Below are positions 34,237 through 43,055 of a stretch of DNA of 64,000 nucleotides, in pieces. The position numbers and the translations under genes are program-made. The notes beneath the pieces are model-generated. The model did not search any database. It saw only the letters and a list, made by a program, of their open reading frames with translations, and had not been told where the DNA came from. The stretch's first letter is position 1; every line of letters starts with the position of its first letter. The stretch is from an uncultured Kangiella sp. (GTDB lineage Bacteria; Pseudomonadota; Gammaproteobacteria; Enterobacterales; Kangiellaceae), in assembly GCA_947503345.1 (NCBI GenBank), contig CANNCW010000001.1:186001-250000 (forward strand), in the 5' to 3' direction.

Positions 34237-35658
34237 TTATTTTTTCTTTTTACGAGCTGGAGGTAAGTCTGTACAAACACCTTCGTACACTTCAGCGGCG
34301 AAGCTGATTGATTCGGAAAGTGTTGGGTGAGCGTGGATGGTTAGTCCGATGTCTTCAGCATCACAGCCCATTTCGATCGCTAAACCAACTTCGGCAATTA
34401 ATTCGCCTGCGTTGACACCTACGATTCCACCACCGATAACACGGTTAGTTTTCTTGTCGAAAATTAACTTGGTGAAGCCTTCTGAGCGGTCAACACCAAT
34501 AGCGCGACCTGAAGCTGCCCATGGGAAATTCCCTACACCGTATTCTAAGCCTTCTGCTTTAGCTTCTTTCTCAGTGTAACCAACCCAAGCGATTTCAGGA
34601 TCTGTGTAAGCTACCGATGGAATAGTAATTGGATCAAAATAATGTTTCTTGCCAGCAATTACTTCTGCAGCAACGTGTGCTTCAGCAGTTGCTTTATGCG
34701 CTAACATTGGCTGACCAACGATGTCGCCAATAGCATAAATGTGCGGAACGTTAGTACGCATTTGCTTATCTGTTTCGATAAAGCCGCGATCAGAAACCGT
34801 TACGCCTGCTTTTTCTGCGTCGATTAAATCGCCATTTGGACGACGACCAACTGCCGATAAAATCATGTCGTATTTAACTGGCTCTGCTGGTGCATTTTTA
34901 CCTTCAAAGGTTACATACAAGCCATCTTTCTTAGCTTCAACTGCAGTTACGCTAGTTTCCAGCATGATCTTTTCGTATTTCTTTGCAACGTATTTTTGCA
35001 ATACTTTAACTACGTCTTTATCAGCTGCAGGTACTAACTGATCGGCCATTTCAACTACGTCAATTTTCGAGCCAAATGCGCGATAAACCGTAGCCATTTC
35101 AAGACCAATAATACCACCGCCAAGAACTAGCATATGGCCTGGAACTTGACGTAATTCTAATGCACCTGTCGAATCAACGATGCGGTCATCTTCTGGTAAG
35201 AAAGGAAGGTTTACTACGCGAGAGCCTGCTGCAATGATCGCGTGTTCAAATTCAATAGTTTGCTTTGCGCCTTCGTGCTCAATTTCTAAAGTGTGCGAGC
35301 CAGTAAATTTACCGTAGCCTTGTACAGTTTTTACTTTGCGCATTTTCGCCATACCCGCAACGCCCTGTGATAAACGACCAACAACGCCTTCTTTGTAAGC
35401 GCGGATTTTGTCGATATCAATTTCAGGCTTACCAAAACTTACGCCGTGCTTTGATGTTTCTTCTGCTTCGTCAATCACCTTCGCAGTGTGTAATAAGGCT
35501 TTTGACGGGATACAACCCACGTTCAAACATACACCACCTAACTCAGCGTACTTTTCAACCATTACTACTTCTAAACCAAGATCCGCAGCACGGAAAGCCG
35601 CAGAATAGCCGCCAGGGCCACTACCTAAAACAACAACTTGAGTTTTGATATTACTCAT
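34237..35658 (-). CDS. lpdA: dihydrolipoyl dehydrogenase (E3 of pyruvate/2-oxoglutarate dehydrogenases)
   Basis: 473-residue flavoprotein that reoxidises dihydrolipoamide and passes electrons to NAD+. The FAD-binding VVVLGSGPGGYSAAFRAADL starts at residue 8. The redox-active disulfide is C44/C49 (GGVCLNVGCIPSK), the NAD+-binding motif is LVLGGGIIGLEMATVY (about 180-195), and the interface His-Glu pair is in IHAHPTLSES. It is third gene of the aceE-aceF-lpdA operon but is separated from aceF by 137 bp that contain two hairpins, as in organisms where lpd has some separate regulation. No terminator lies between lpdA and the aryl polyene operon behind it. Confidence 0.97.
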   Translation of the reverse strand: MSNIKTQVVVLGSGPGGYSAAFRAADLGLEVVMVEKYAELGGVCLNVGCIPSKALLHTAKVIDEAEETSKHGVSFGKPEIDIDKIRAYKEGVVGRLSQGVAGMAKMRKVKTVQGYGKFTGSHTLEIEHEGAKQTIEFEHAIIAAGSRVVNLPFLPEDDRIVDSTGALELRQVPGHMLVLGGGIIGLEMATVYRAFGSKIDVVEMADQLVPAADKDVVKVLQKYVAKKYEKIMLETSVTAVEAKKDGLYVTFEGKNAPAEPVKYDMILSAVGRRPNGDLIDAEKAGVTVSDRGFIETDKQMRTNVPHIYAIGDIVGQPMLAHKATAEAHVAAEVIAGKKHYFDPITIPSVAYTDPEIAWVGYTEKEAKAEGLEYGVGNFPWAASGRAIGVDRSEGFTKLIFDKKTNRVIGGGIVGVNAGELIAEVGLAIEMGCDAEDIGLTIHAHPTLSESISFAAEVYEGVCTDLPPARKKKK

Positions 35659-35707
35659 GAGTTTCCTCTGAAATTCTTTTCTAAATGACTAAAATTCGTA
35701 TTTTTCA

Positions 35708-35775
35708 GCCACCTCAATTTTGAAGTGGCGTATTTTACCTGAATTGGGCGAAAATCAAAGTGATTTAGCCCAATT
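35708..35775 (-). promoter_or_regulatory. tandem hairpins between aceF and lpdA
   Basis: Two inverted repeats follow one another in the 137-bp aceF-lpdA gap. 35742-35775 has 8-bp outer arms (AATTGGGC/GCCCAATT) and a second 6-bp inner stem (AAATCA/TGATTT). 35708-35729 has GCCAC/GTGGC plus TCAA/TTGA with one mismatch. Neither is followed by a T-run on the minus strand, so they look like mRNA-processing, stability or attenuation elements rather than simple terminators. Confidence 0.6.
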
Positions 35776-35795
35776 GTTGGTTAATTCTTAACCGT

Positions 35796-37433
35796 TTAAA
35801 GTATCACTCTTCGAATGTCTTCCAACATCTTCGACAAATGCACAATAAACCTTGCCGCTACAGCACCATCAATCACTCTGTGATCATAAGAAAGCGACAT
35901 CGGCAACATCATCCGTGGCTGGAACTCCTTACCATCCCAAACTGGCTGGATCTTATTGCGCGATAAACCAAGAATGGCCACATCTGGCCAATTCACGATT
36001 GGCGTAAAGGCGGTTCCACCAATACCACCCAAACTTGAAATGGTCATTGAACTGCCCTGCATATCTTTGGCGGTTAACTTTTTATCACGTGCTTTAGCCG
36101 ACATTTCGCCAAGCTCCGTCGCCAATTCATATACAGATTTTTTATCCACGTCACGAATAACCGGAACTACTAAGCCATCTGGCGTATCCACGGCCACGCC
36201 AATATTAAAGTATTTCTTTAATACTAAGGTTTCACCATCTGCCGCTAACGAGCTGTTAAAGGTTGGAAATTCTTTCAAACTCGCCACTAAAGCTTTCATG
36301 ATAAAAGCCAAAGGCGTTAGACGAACACCTTGCTTTAAAGCCTCTTCTTTCATTGATTTACGAAAGGCATCTAGCTCAGTAATATCAGCATCTTCATGCT
36401 GTGTAACGTGCGGGATTAAGTTCCAGTTGCGCTGCAAAGTCACACTTGAGATCTTTTGAATACGCGTTAACTGAGTGGTTTCAACCTCACCAAATTTGGT
36501 AAAATCGATTTCTGGTAAATCAGGCGCCGCTTGAGCTGAACCAGCCGTTGCTTTTGGACGCGATAATTCAAACTTAATAAAAGCTTGAACATCTTCTTTT
36601 AAAATGCGACTTTTCGGGCCGGTACCATTAATTTTTGATAAATCAGCACCAAATTCACGTGCCAATCGGCGTACCGCAGGACTAGCATGAATCACGCCAT
36701 CACGTTTTGGAGCTTGCACAGGGTAATCTGAAACTGGAGCTTTATTAGCTGGTTTGCTTGGCGCTTTCGCAGGAGTTGGAGCCTTTTCAACCTTAGGTGC
36801 TTCAGACTTAGTGGCTTTTGACTCACTTGCAAGCTGTACTAGCATAGTGCCAATTTCATCACCTTGGCTAACTTTATCGCCAACTTTTACAGTTAATGAT
36901 TCTATTGTTCCTGCGCTATCTGCAGGCACTTCCATAGTTGCTTTATCAGTCTCTAAAACGATTAAGCTATCGTCTTTTTCCACTGAATCGCCAACTGCTA
37001 CCGAAACTTCGATAACATCAACCCCATCAGCATCGCCTAAGTCTGGAATAATGATTTTTTTACTGGTTGGTTCTGAAGAGCTAACAGCGGCTTCTTCAAC
37101 AACTTTTTCGGTAACTTCTTCAGTACTCTCAACAACATCTTGCTTCACAGCTTCAGGCTCGCTTTCAGCCGATTCCGACGCTGAGGATTCCACTTCTAAA
37201 ATCAAGTCGCCTTCAGATACCTTATCACCAACATTTACCGCGATAGACTTAATTACGCCTGCGGCACTAGATGGTATTTCCATGGTTGCTTTATCGGTTT
37301 CTAATACGATCAAGCCATCTTCTAGTCCAACCGTATCTCCAACTGCAACCATTAACTCAATGATTTCCACACCATTAGCATCGCCAATATCGGGAACGGT
37401 TACTTTTTCTAGTTCTTTACTTAGACTACTCAA
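35796..37433 (-). CDS. aceF: pyruvate dehydrogenase E2, dihydrolipoamide acetyltransferase
   Basis: 545-residue core subunit of the pyruvate dehydrogenase complex, which moves the acetyl group to CoA. Two lipoyl domains are visible, each with the lipoylated Lys in LETDKATME (Lys48 and Lys164), joined by Ala/Pro/Glu/Lys-rich linkers. The E3/E1-binding domain is at about 248-286 (ASPAVRRLAREFGADLSKIN). The C-terminal catalytic domain ends with YDHRVIDGA (His518 and Asp522). E. coli AceF has three lipoyl domains, so this enzyme is a shorter two-domain form. The gene starts 23 bp after aceE and precedes lpdA. Confidence 0.97.
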   Translation of the reverse strand: MSSLSKELEKVTVPDIGDANGVEIIELMVAVGDTVGLEDGLIVLETDKATMEIPSSAAGVIKSIAVNVGDKVSEGDLILEVESSASESAESEPEAVKQDVVESTEEVTEKVVEEAAVSSSEPTSKKIIIPDLGDADGVDVIEVSVAVGDSVEKDDSLIVLETDKATMEVPADSAGTIESLTVKVGDKVSQGDEIGTMLVQLASESKATKSEAPKVEKAPTPAKAPSKPANKAPVSDYPVQAPKRDGVIHASPAVRRLAREFGADLSKINGTGPKSRILKEDVQAFIKFELSRPKATAGSAQAAPDLPEIDFTKFGEVETTQLTRIQKISSVTLQRNWNLIPHVTQHEDADITELDAFRKSMKEEALKQGVRLTPLAFIMKALVASLKEFPTFNSSLAADGETLVLKKYFNIGVAVDTPDGLVVPVIRDVDKKSVYELATELGEMSAKARDKKLTAKDMQGSSMTISSLGGIGGTAFTPIVNWPDVAILGLSRNKIQPVWDGKEFQPRMMLPMSLSYDHRVIDGAVAARFIVHLSKMLEDIRRVIL

Positions 37434-37456
37434 AGTTCTTCTCCTTTTATTAACGA

Positions 37457-40141
37457 TTAAAGTGTCATTGGATCGGCTTTATCAGCATCGATCTGGTAAC
37501 GCTTGATTGCTTTAGTAACTTCTTTAGTGTCAATAATCCCTTCGTCTGCCAAGGCTTTAAGTGCTGCTACCGCAACATAATATCGATCCACTTCAAAGAA
37601 CTTACGTAAATTTGCACGGCTGTCAGAGCGACCATAACCGTCCGTACCTAACACGCTGTAACTTGCCGGAACCAAGCTACGAATTTGCTCAGCATAAGCC
37701 TTCATATAGTCTGTTGCCGCAATTACAGGCCCCTCTTGCTTTGCCAAGCATTTTTCAACATAAGAAGCTTTGGCTTTCTTTTCAGGGTTTAATAGGTTTT
37801 CTCGCTCAACTGACTGGCCTTCGCGACCTAATTCAGTAAAGCTAGTTACTGACCAAATATCCGAGCTCACGCCAAAGTCTTTGTGTAATAATTCAGCCGC
37901 TTTTTCTACTTCAGGTAAAATAGCACCACAAGAAAGTAACTGAACTTTTAATCCTTTCTTCTTGGCTTTTTTGCCTTTCGCTAATTGATACATACCTTTA
38001 ATAATGCCTTCCTCAGCACCTTCAGGCATTTCAGGATGAACATAGTTCTCATTCAAGGTAGTGATGTAATAGAACACATTTTCTTGGTTCTTATACATAC
38101 GACGCATACCTTCTCGCATAATAACCGCAACTTCATAAGCGTAAGTTGGGTCATAGCTTATGCAGTTTGGAATAGTGCTAGAAATCATATGACTGTGGCC
38201 ATCTTGGTGCTGCAAACCTTCGCCATTTAACGTAGTACGGCCTGAAGTTGCACCAATAATAAATCCACGGGCTTGCATATCGCCGGCAGCCCAGCACAAG
38301 TCACCAATACGCTGGAACCCAAACATGGAATACAAAATGTAGAAAGGTATCATTGGCAAATCGTTGCTCGAATAACTGGTAGCCGCCGCCATCCAAGATG
38401 ACATAGCGCCAGCTTCGTTAATACCCTCTTCTAAAATCTGCCCTGACTTATCTTCGCGGTAATACATGATTTGATCAGAATCTACTGGCTCGTATAACTG
38501 ACCTACTGACGAATAAATACCAATCTGACGGAACAAGCCTTCCATACCAAAAGTACGAGCTTCATCTGGAATAATGGGAACGATACGTTCTTTCAATGTT
38601 TTATCTTTTAATAAAACATTTAGAGCACGAACAAAGGCCATAGTCGTAGAAATTTGACGCTCGCCCGTAGACTTTAATAAGGCATCAAACTTGGCTAGCT
38701 CAGGAATATCCATCGACTGCGATTCTTGACGACGCGCCGGCATATAGCCACCAAGCTTGGCTCGACGCTCGTGCATATATTTAATTTCAGGGCTGTCATT
38801 ACCTGGATGATAGAAAGGTACATCTTCTAACTTGTCATCAGGAATTGGTACATTAAAACGATCACGGAAATGCTTTAATGCATCAACATTCATCTTTTTC
38901 ACTTGGTGAGAAATATTTTTACCCTCACCGGAGTCACCCATGCCATAACCTTTAACGGTTTTGGCTAAAATAATAGTTGGCTTGCCTTTCGAGTTCACAG
39001 CCTCATGATAAGCCGCGTAAACTTTATGTGGATCATGACCACCACGATTTAAGCGCCAAATGTCTTTATCCGACATATTGGCCACCATCTCTAAAAGCTT
39101 TGGATCTTTGCCGAAGAAATTCTCACGAGTATAAGCGCCACCTTTAGCTTTACAGTTTTGGTATTCACCATCAACGGTGTCTTCCATTACTTTTAATAAA
39201 CGGCCTTCAGTGTCGCGTGCAATTAATGGATCCCAATAGCGTCCCCAAATTACTTTCAACACATCCCAACCAGCACCACGGAATTCGCCTTCAAGCTCTT
39301 GGATAATTTTGCCATTACCACGAACGGGACCATCAAGACGCTGTAAATTACAATTTACAACGAAAATCAAATTGTCTAAACCTTCACGTCCTGCAAGACC
39401 AATCGCACCTTTAGATTCAGGTTCATCCATCTCGCCATCACCCAAGAAAGCCCAAACCTTGCGACCTTTAGTGTCCGCTAAACCGCGATTCTCTAAATAT
39501 TTTAAGAAACGTGCTTGGTAAATGGCTTGAATCGGGCCTAACCCCATAGAAACCGTTGGGAATTGCCAAAAATCAGGCATTAACCATGGGTGTGGGTAAG
39601 AAGAAATACCTTTGCCATCCACTTCTTGACGGAAATTGGCCAGTTGATCTTCGGTCATACGACCTTCTAAAAAGGCACGAGCATAGATGCCTGGAGCACA
39701 ATGGCCTTGATAATAAATTAAGTCACCACCGTGTTTACCATCATCTGCATGGAAAAAGTGATTAAAACCAACATCATATAAAGTTGCACTTGATGCAAAA
39801 CTTGATAAATGGCCACCTAAATCCAAATCTTTTTTAGTGGCTTGTAACACCATCGCAATAGCGTTCCAACGAATAATCGCTCGAATTCGCTTTTCAATCT
39901 CAGGGTCACCTGGCATATGCGCTTCATCAGAAGGCTGAATAGTATTAAGATACGCAGTAGTTAAGTCAAAGGGTAAGTGAGCGCCCGCTTTTCTTGCTTT
40001 AGCTACCAGTTTTTCCAATAAATAGTGGGCACGTTCAGCACCTTCTTCACTAATAACAGCTTCAAGAGCATCAATCCATTCTTGAGTTTCAATTGGATCA
40101 ACATCCTGATTGGCTAGATCTACAGAATTATTTTCAGACAT
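37457..40141 (-). CDS. aceE: pyruvate dehydrogenase E1 component (homodimeric)
   Basis: 894-residue thiamine-diphosphate enzyme that decarboxylates pyruvate and reductively acetylates the E2 lipoyl groups. Length matches the homodimeric gammaproteobacterial type (E. coli 887). The ThDP/Mg2+ motif begins GDGEMDEPESKGAIGLAGRE at about residue 236 and ends near VNCNLQRLDGPV. The acceptor region VNSKGKPTIILAKTVKGYGMG and the C-terminal DGYGRSDSRANLRKFFEVD are also typical. It is the first gene of the aceE-aceF-lpdA operon. No adjacent pdhR is present, and the 290-bp upstream region holds the ampE terminator, a spaced inverted repeat and the presumed promoter. Confidence 0.97.
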   Translation of the reverse strand: MSENNSVDLANQDVDPIETQEWIDALEAVISEEGAERAHYLLEKLVAKARKAGAHLPFDLTTAYLNTIQPSDEAHMPGDPEIEKRIRAIIRWNAIAMVLQATKKDLDLGGHLSSFASSATLYDVGFNHFFHADDGKHGGDLIYYQGHCAPGIYARAFLEGRMTEDQLANFRQEVDGKGISSYPHPWLMPDFWQFPTVSMGLGPIQAIYQARFLKYLENRGLADTKGRKVWAFLGDGEMDEPESKGAIGLAGREGLDNLIFVVNCNLQRLDGPVRGNGKIIQELEGEFRGAGWDVLKVIWGRYWDPLIARDTEGRLLKVMEDTVDGEYQNCKAKGGAYTRENFFGKDPKLLEMVANMSDKDIWRLNRGGHDPHKVYAAYHEAVNSKGKPTIILAKTVKGYGMGDSGEGKNISHQVKKMNVDALKHFRDRFNVPIPDDKLEDVPFYHPGNDSPEIKYMHERRAKLGGYMPARRQESQSMDIPELAKFDALLKSTGERQISTTMAFVRALNVLLKDKTLKERIVPIIPDEARTFGMEGLFRQIGIYSSVGQLYEPVDSDQIMYYREDKSGQILEEGINEAGAMSSWMAAATSYSSNDLPMIPFYILYSMFGFQRIGDLCWAAGDMQARGFIIGATSGRTTLNGEGLQHQDGHSHMISSTIPNCISYDPTYAYEVAVIMREGMRRMYKNQENVFYYITTLNENYVHPEMPEGAEEGIIKGMYQLAKGKKAKKKGLKVQLLSCGAILPEVEKAAELLHKDFGVSSDIWSVTSFTELGREGQSVERENLLNPEKKAKASYVEKCLAKQEGPVIAATDYMKAYAEQIRSLVPASYSVLGTDGYGRSDSRANLRKFFEVDRYYVAVAALKALADEGIIDTKEVTKAIKRYQIDADKADPMTL

Positions 40142-40268
40142 AGTATTTCCAGATGCATTATTTAACGAAACAAGCTGCTAATCATAAATTTCGAATTGAT
40201 ATCTAACACAACAAACAGCAAAAACAATATCTTTAAGCCATTGTTTTATTTCATAATTTTCAAAATTT

Positions 40269-40304
40269 AATTAACAGATGTAAAATAAATCGTTGTTGTT
40301 AATT
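40269..40304. promoter_or_regulatory. spaced inverted repeat upstream of aceE (possible operator)
   Basis: Two 8-bp arms, AATTAACA (40269-40276) and TGTTAATT (40297-40304), are separated by 20 bp, 128 bp upstream of the aceE ATG. This does not match the PdhR operator that I know. The AT-rich context makes a chance occurrence possible. Confidence 0.3.
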
Positions 40305-40374
40305 TACAGCATCATAGTGCTTTTATTGCAAAAAAGATAGCTCTCCGTTTAAGTTTAATAAAGTGCCAACAATA

Positions 40375-40407
40375 AAAAAGCCACTAACTAATGGTTAGTG
40401 GCTTTTT
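40375..40407. terminator. bidirectional intrinsic terminator
   Basis: 14-bp arms (40375-40388 and 40394-40407, GCCACTAAC core) around a 5-nt loop, with A- and T-tails on both sides. It lies 24 bp after the ampE stop on the minus strand and insulates ampE from aceE. Confidence 0.92.
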
Positions 40408-40431
40408 AAAAATATAATTAACCGATGTTAA

Positions 40432-41316
40432 TTAATACAGACCCAATCCTAGTAATGAAAACAAGGCCGCAAAAGCAAATATCAACACCCCGGCTCGCTC
40501 AGAGAGTTTCAATGCCCAACGCGAAGGCCCTCGAGCATCGTCTTCTTCATAAAATCCAAGACTTGCAAACCCTGCTTGCTCCACAAAACTTAAACCTTCA
40601 ACATCAAAATCTAGGAAATCACCTTTAACCTTTTTAACCCCAGTACCCATATCACCAGCTAGCAAATAAGCTAATGCTGATACACGAGCGGGGATCCATT
40701 CAAGTACCAGATTAAGTTTGTACACAAAACCTTCTGAAGGGTTAGTTTCTAGATACCAATTGGTTAGTCGATATAGTAAAGCTCCAGCAGGACCTAATAA
40801 AGTAAACCAAATGACTACTGCAAAGTAACGGCTTTGAGCTTTTCTAAAGATAGTTTTTGATACGGCTTGATCCAACTCATCAACGGTTGTTGCAGCCTCA
40901 GAATTAGCTTCCCCGATAAAAGGGATTGCAGAGCGTTTTGCATCTTCCTCTTGATGTTCCGCACGCGCTTTATAATAAGCTTTTAAACTTTTACGCGGTG
41001 ACTCAGGGCCTAAACATAAAACAAGTACAGCAACCGCCAAGGCCAACATGAATAATGAGCCCAATAAACCACCATGGAACCACCAATCGTGTTGATACCA
41101 AGCAAATATCCAATACACAATCAAAACTGGCGCCAACAATACTACCGCCTGTCCAATCCATTTAGGGTACCAAGTCTGCTCACCAAACCATGCATCCATT
41201 TTCTGTTGGTATTTACTAAACCAACGTCGATGACTGACTTTTTGATTAAGCTCTTTAGTATCTTTATGAAGATACTGTTCAATCAATAAAGCAATGATTA
41301 AAGCTAGAAGTGCCAT
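40432..41316 (-). CDS. ampE: AmpE-like regulatory membrane protein
   Basis: 294-residue inner-membrane protein with about four hydrophobic helices (MALLALIIALLIEQYL at the start, IGQAVVLLAPVLIVYWIFAW, LLGSLFMLALAVAVLVL, and the C-terminal AGVLIFAFAALFSLLGLGLY). It has the AmpE/CobD-CbiB-like pattern, with E. coli AmpE of similar length (284 aa). AmpE is a sensor-like membrane protein linked to ampD-regulated beta-lactamase induction; the precise activity is unknown. It lies 200 bp behind ampD on the same strand, preserving the classical ampD-ampE pair, and ends at a strong terminator. Confidence 0.85.
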   Translation of the reverse strand: MALLALIIALLIEQYLHKDTKELNQKVSHRRWFSKYQQKMDAWFGEQTWYPKWIGQAVVLLAPVLIVYWIFAWYQHDWWFHGGLLGSLFMLALAVAVLVLCLGPESPRKSLKAYYKARAEHQEEDAKRSAIPFIGEANSEAATTVDELDQAVSKTIFRKAQSRYFAVVIWFTLLGPAGALLYRLTNWYLETNPSEGFVYKLNLVLEWIPARVSALAYLLAGDMGTGVKKVKGDFLDFDVEGLSFVEQAGFASLGFYEEDDARGPSRWALKLSERAGVLIFAFAALFSLLGLGLY

Positions 41317-41516
41317 ATATAGTTATCCCCTGACATAGAAATTGTCTTGTTAGATCCATTTTAGCAAATTGTCTGTTTCAATTCCCCCGCCAAAAATCAT
41401 AACTTGTAACAAAAGCTTTCTTTTAGGCGGAAAAAATTCATTCTTCTCATTTAAAGTTTAAATGGATATCAACCTGCGCTGAAGATTCAATCTTATTAAA
41501 CTTTATAAGATGGCTA

Positions 41517-42065
41517 CTAACTCTTTAAACAGCTCAAATAACCACCCCAATCAAAAAACCCTCCTGGATCGGTTTTTCGACCAGGTGCAATATCTGAGTG
41601 ACCTCTAATTCGCCGTTTATTAATTAGCGGGTAATGCTCCATAATCACTTTAGACACCTCGACTAAGCTTTTATATTGGGCTTTGGTGAAAGGTATATCA
41701 TCAGCCCCTTCAAGCTCGATGCCAATTGAAAAGTCATTGCAGGCCTCGCGCCCTTCGAAATTAGAAACACCAGCATGCCAAGCCCTTTTATTAAAAGGCA
41801 CAAATTGGATGACCACACCATCGCGTTTAATAAGTAAATGACTTGAAACCCTAACTCCTTCTATGGTCTGAAAATACGGATGAATACTAGCGTCTAACTG
41901 TCCTTGAAAAAACTGCTCAATATAAGAGCCACCAAATTGATTAGGCGGAAGACTGATATTATGAATAACTAGCAAACTAATATCACTTTCATCGGAGCGC
42001 TCATCAAAGTGTGGCGAAGCCACATAATTTGCATTGGTTAATAAATGTTCATAAATAGCTGACAT
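41517..42065 (-). CDS. ampD: 1,6-anhydro-N-acetylmuramyl-L-alanine amidase (AmpD)
   Basis: 182-residue cytosolic zinc amidase (N-acetylmuramoyl-L-alanine amidase type 2 fold) that removes the peptide from anhydro-muropeptides during cell-wall recycling. Its loss leads to beta-lactamase induction in many Gram-negatives. The zinc ligands are visible: His35 (LLVIHNISLPP), His156 (RRIRGHSDIAPG) and Asp166 (KTDPGGFFDW). The Lys164 next to the Asp and the FSIGIELEG segment fit the family. Its length matches E. coli AmpD (183 aa). It is divergent from nadC across 108 bp, and ampE follows on the same strand. Confidence 0.96.
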   Translation of the reverse strand: MSAIYEHLLTNANYVASPHFDERSDESDISLLVIHNISLPPNQFGGSYIEQFFQGQLDASIHPYFQTIEGVRVSSHLLIKRDGVVIQFVPFNKRAWHAGVSNFEGREACNDFSIGIELEGADDIPFTKAQYKSLVEVSKVIMEHYPLINKRRIRGHSDIAPGRKTDPGGFFDWGGYLSCLKS

Positions 42066-42086
42066 AAATAGTTATATCTGAATCAC

Positions 42087-42102
42087 TGTGATAAAAGTTA
42101 CA
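42087..42102. promoter_or_regulatory. CRP/Vfr-like operator candidate between ampD and nadC
   Basis: TGTGA-TAAAAG-TTACA matches the CRP consensus TGTGA-N6-TCACA at 9 of 10 positions. It lies 22 bp upstream of the ampD ATG and 72 bp upstream of the nadC ATG. Close to ampD, it could act as a repressor-type block on ampD or as an activator of nadC. Binding is inferred only. Confidence 0.35.
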
Positions 42103-42173
42103 GTCAGTATATAATTGGAAGGAAAAGTTACAACAAATTCCTACACCTCGGATAGAACAAGAGAAGACTAACT

Positions 42174-43055
42174 ATGATGGATATTCCTTATAAAGAAGCT
42201 TTAACTAAAGAAATTGACCGCGCAATTGAGATTGCTATCGCAGAAGATTTAGGCGCTTTTGAATATGACAACCGTGGAATAGACGTCACAGCAGAATTGA
42301 TTGAGCCAGAAAAAATTGCCAAAGGTCGATTAATCACTCGTGAAGATTGCGTTATTGCAGGAATCGACTGGTTCCAAGCAGTATTTGACAAAATCGATCC
42401 AGAGCTAAAAATCGAATGGTTATGCAAAGATGGCGATAAATTAAGTCCTAACGATGTGATTTGTCGAGTAGAAGGTAATGCGCGCAATATTCTTACCGCT
42501 GAAAGAACAGCGATGAACTTCCTACAAACACTATCAGGGACAGCAACTGTCGTAGCGCGTTATGTCGCAGAACTAAAAGGAACCCAATGCCAATTATTGG
42601 ATACCCGTAAAACCATCCCGATGCTTCGCCTTGCCCAAAAGTACGCCGTAACTTGTGGCGGCGGTCGTAACCACCGAATTGGTTTATACGATGCTTTCTT
42701 GATAAAAGAAAACCACATTGCATCTCACGGCTCCATTGAAGGTGCAGTCAAACAGGCACGAAAAAACCATCCGAATATTTTGGTGGAAGTTGAAGTAGAG
42801 AACTTCAGCCAATTAGACCAAGCCCTTGACGCAGGTGCAGACGTTATTATGCTTGATAACTTCACTATCGAAGATATGGCTACGGGGGTATCCGTAAACC
42901 AAGCGCATAAACATACCGCTAAAATCGAAGCCTCCGGCAACGTAACGATAGAAACCTTAAATGAAATTGCCCAAACAGGCGTCGATTTTATTTCTGTGGG
43001 CGCATTAACCAAGCATATAAAAGCTGTGGATTTATCATTACGGTTGACCATGTAA
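42174..43055 (+). CDS. nadC: nicotinate-nucleotide pyrophosphorylase (carboxylating)
   Basis: 293-residue quinolinate phosphoribosyltransferase, the step of de novo NAD synthesis that turns quinolinate and PRPP into nicotinate mononucleotide, CO2 and pyrophosphate. Visible motifs: LTAERTAMNFLQTLSGTAT, LLDTRKTIPMLRLAQKYAV (PRPP-binding Arg/Lys-rich region), GGGRNHRIGLYDAFLIKENH and the C-terminal barrel segments EVEVENFSQLDQALDAGADVIMLDNF and EASGNVTIETLNEIAQTGVDFISVGALTKH. Two adjacent ATGs begin the frame; the first is used here. It sits divergent from ampD and 365 bp before the pilin gene, the common ampD-nadC-pilA order of gammaproteobacteria. Confidence 0.97.
   Translation: MMDIPYKEALTKEIDRAIEIAIAEDLGAFEYDNRGIDVTAELIEPEKIAKGRLITREDCVIAGIDWFQAVFDKIDPELKIEWLCKDGDKLSPNDVICRVEGNARNILTAERTAMNFLQTLSGTATVVARYVAELKGTQCQLLDTRKTIPMLRLAQKYAVTCGGGRNHRIGLYDAFLIKENHIASHGSIEGAVKQARKNHPNILVEVEVENFSQLDQALDAGADVIMLDNFTIEDMATGVSVNQAHKHTAKIEASGNVTIETLNEIAQTGVDFISVGALTKHIKAVDLSLRLTM

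Noticed and set aside
36754..37506. A 250-codon plus-strand frame opposite aceF
   Set aside because: Ser/Thr-rich antisense shadow of the aceF lipoyl and linker region.
41490..41511. Terminator after ampD (ATCTTAT/ATAAGAT)
   Set aside because: AT-only weak 7-bp stem without a T-tail; ampD probably continues toward ampE.
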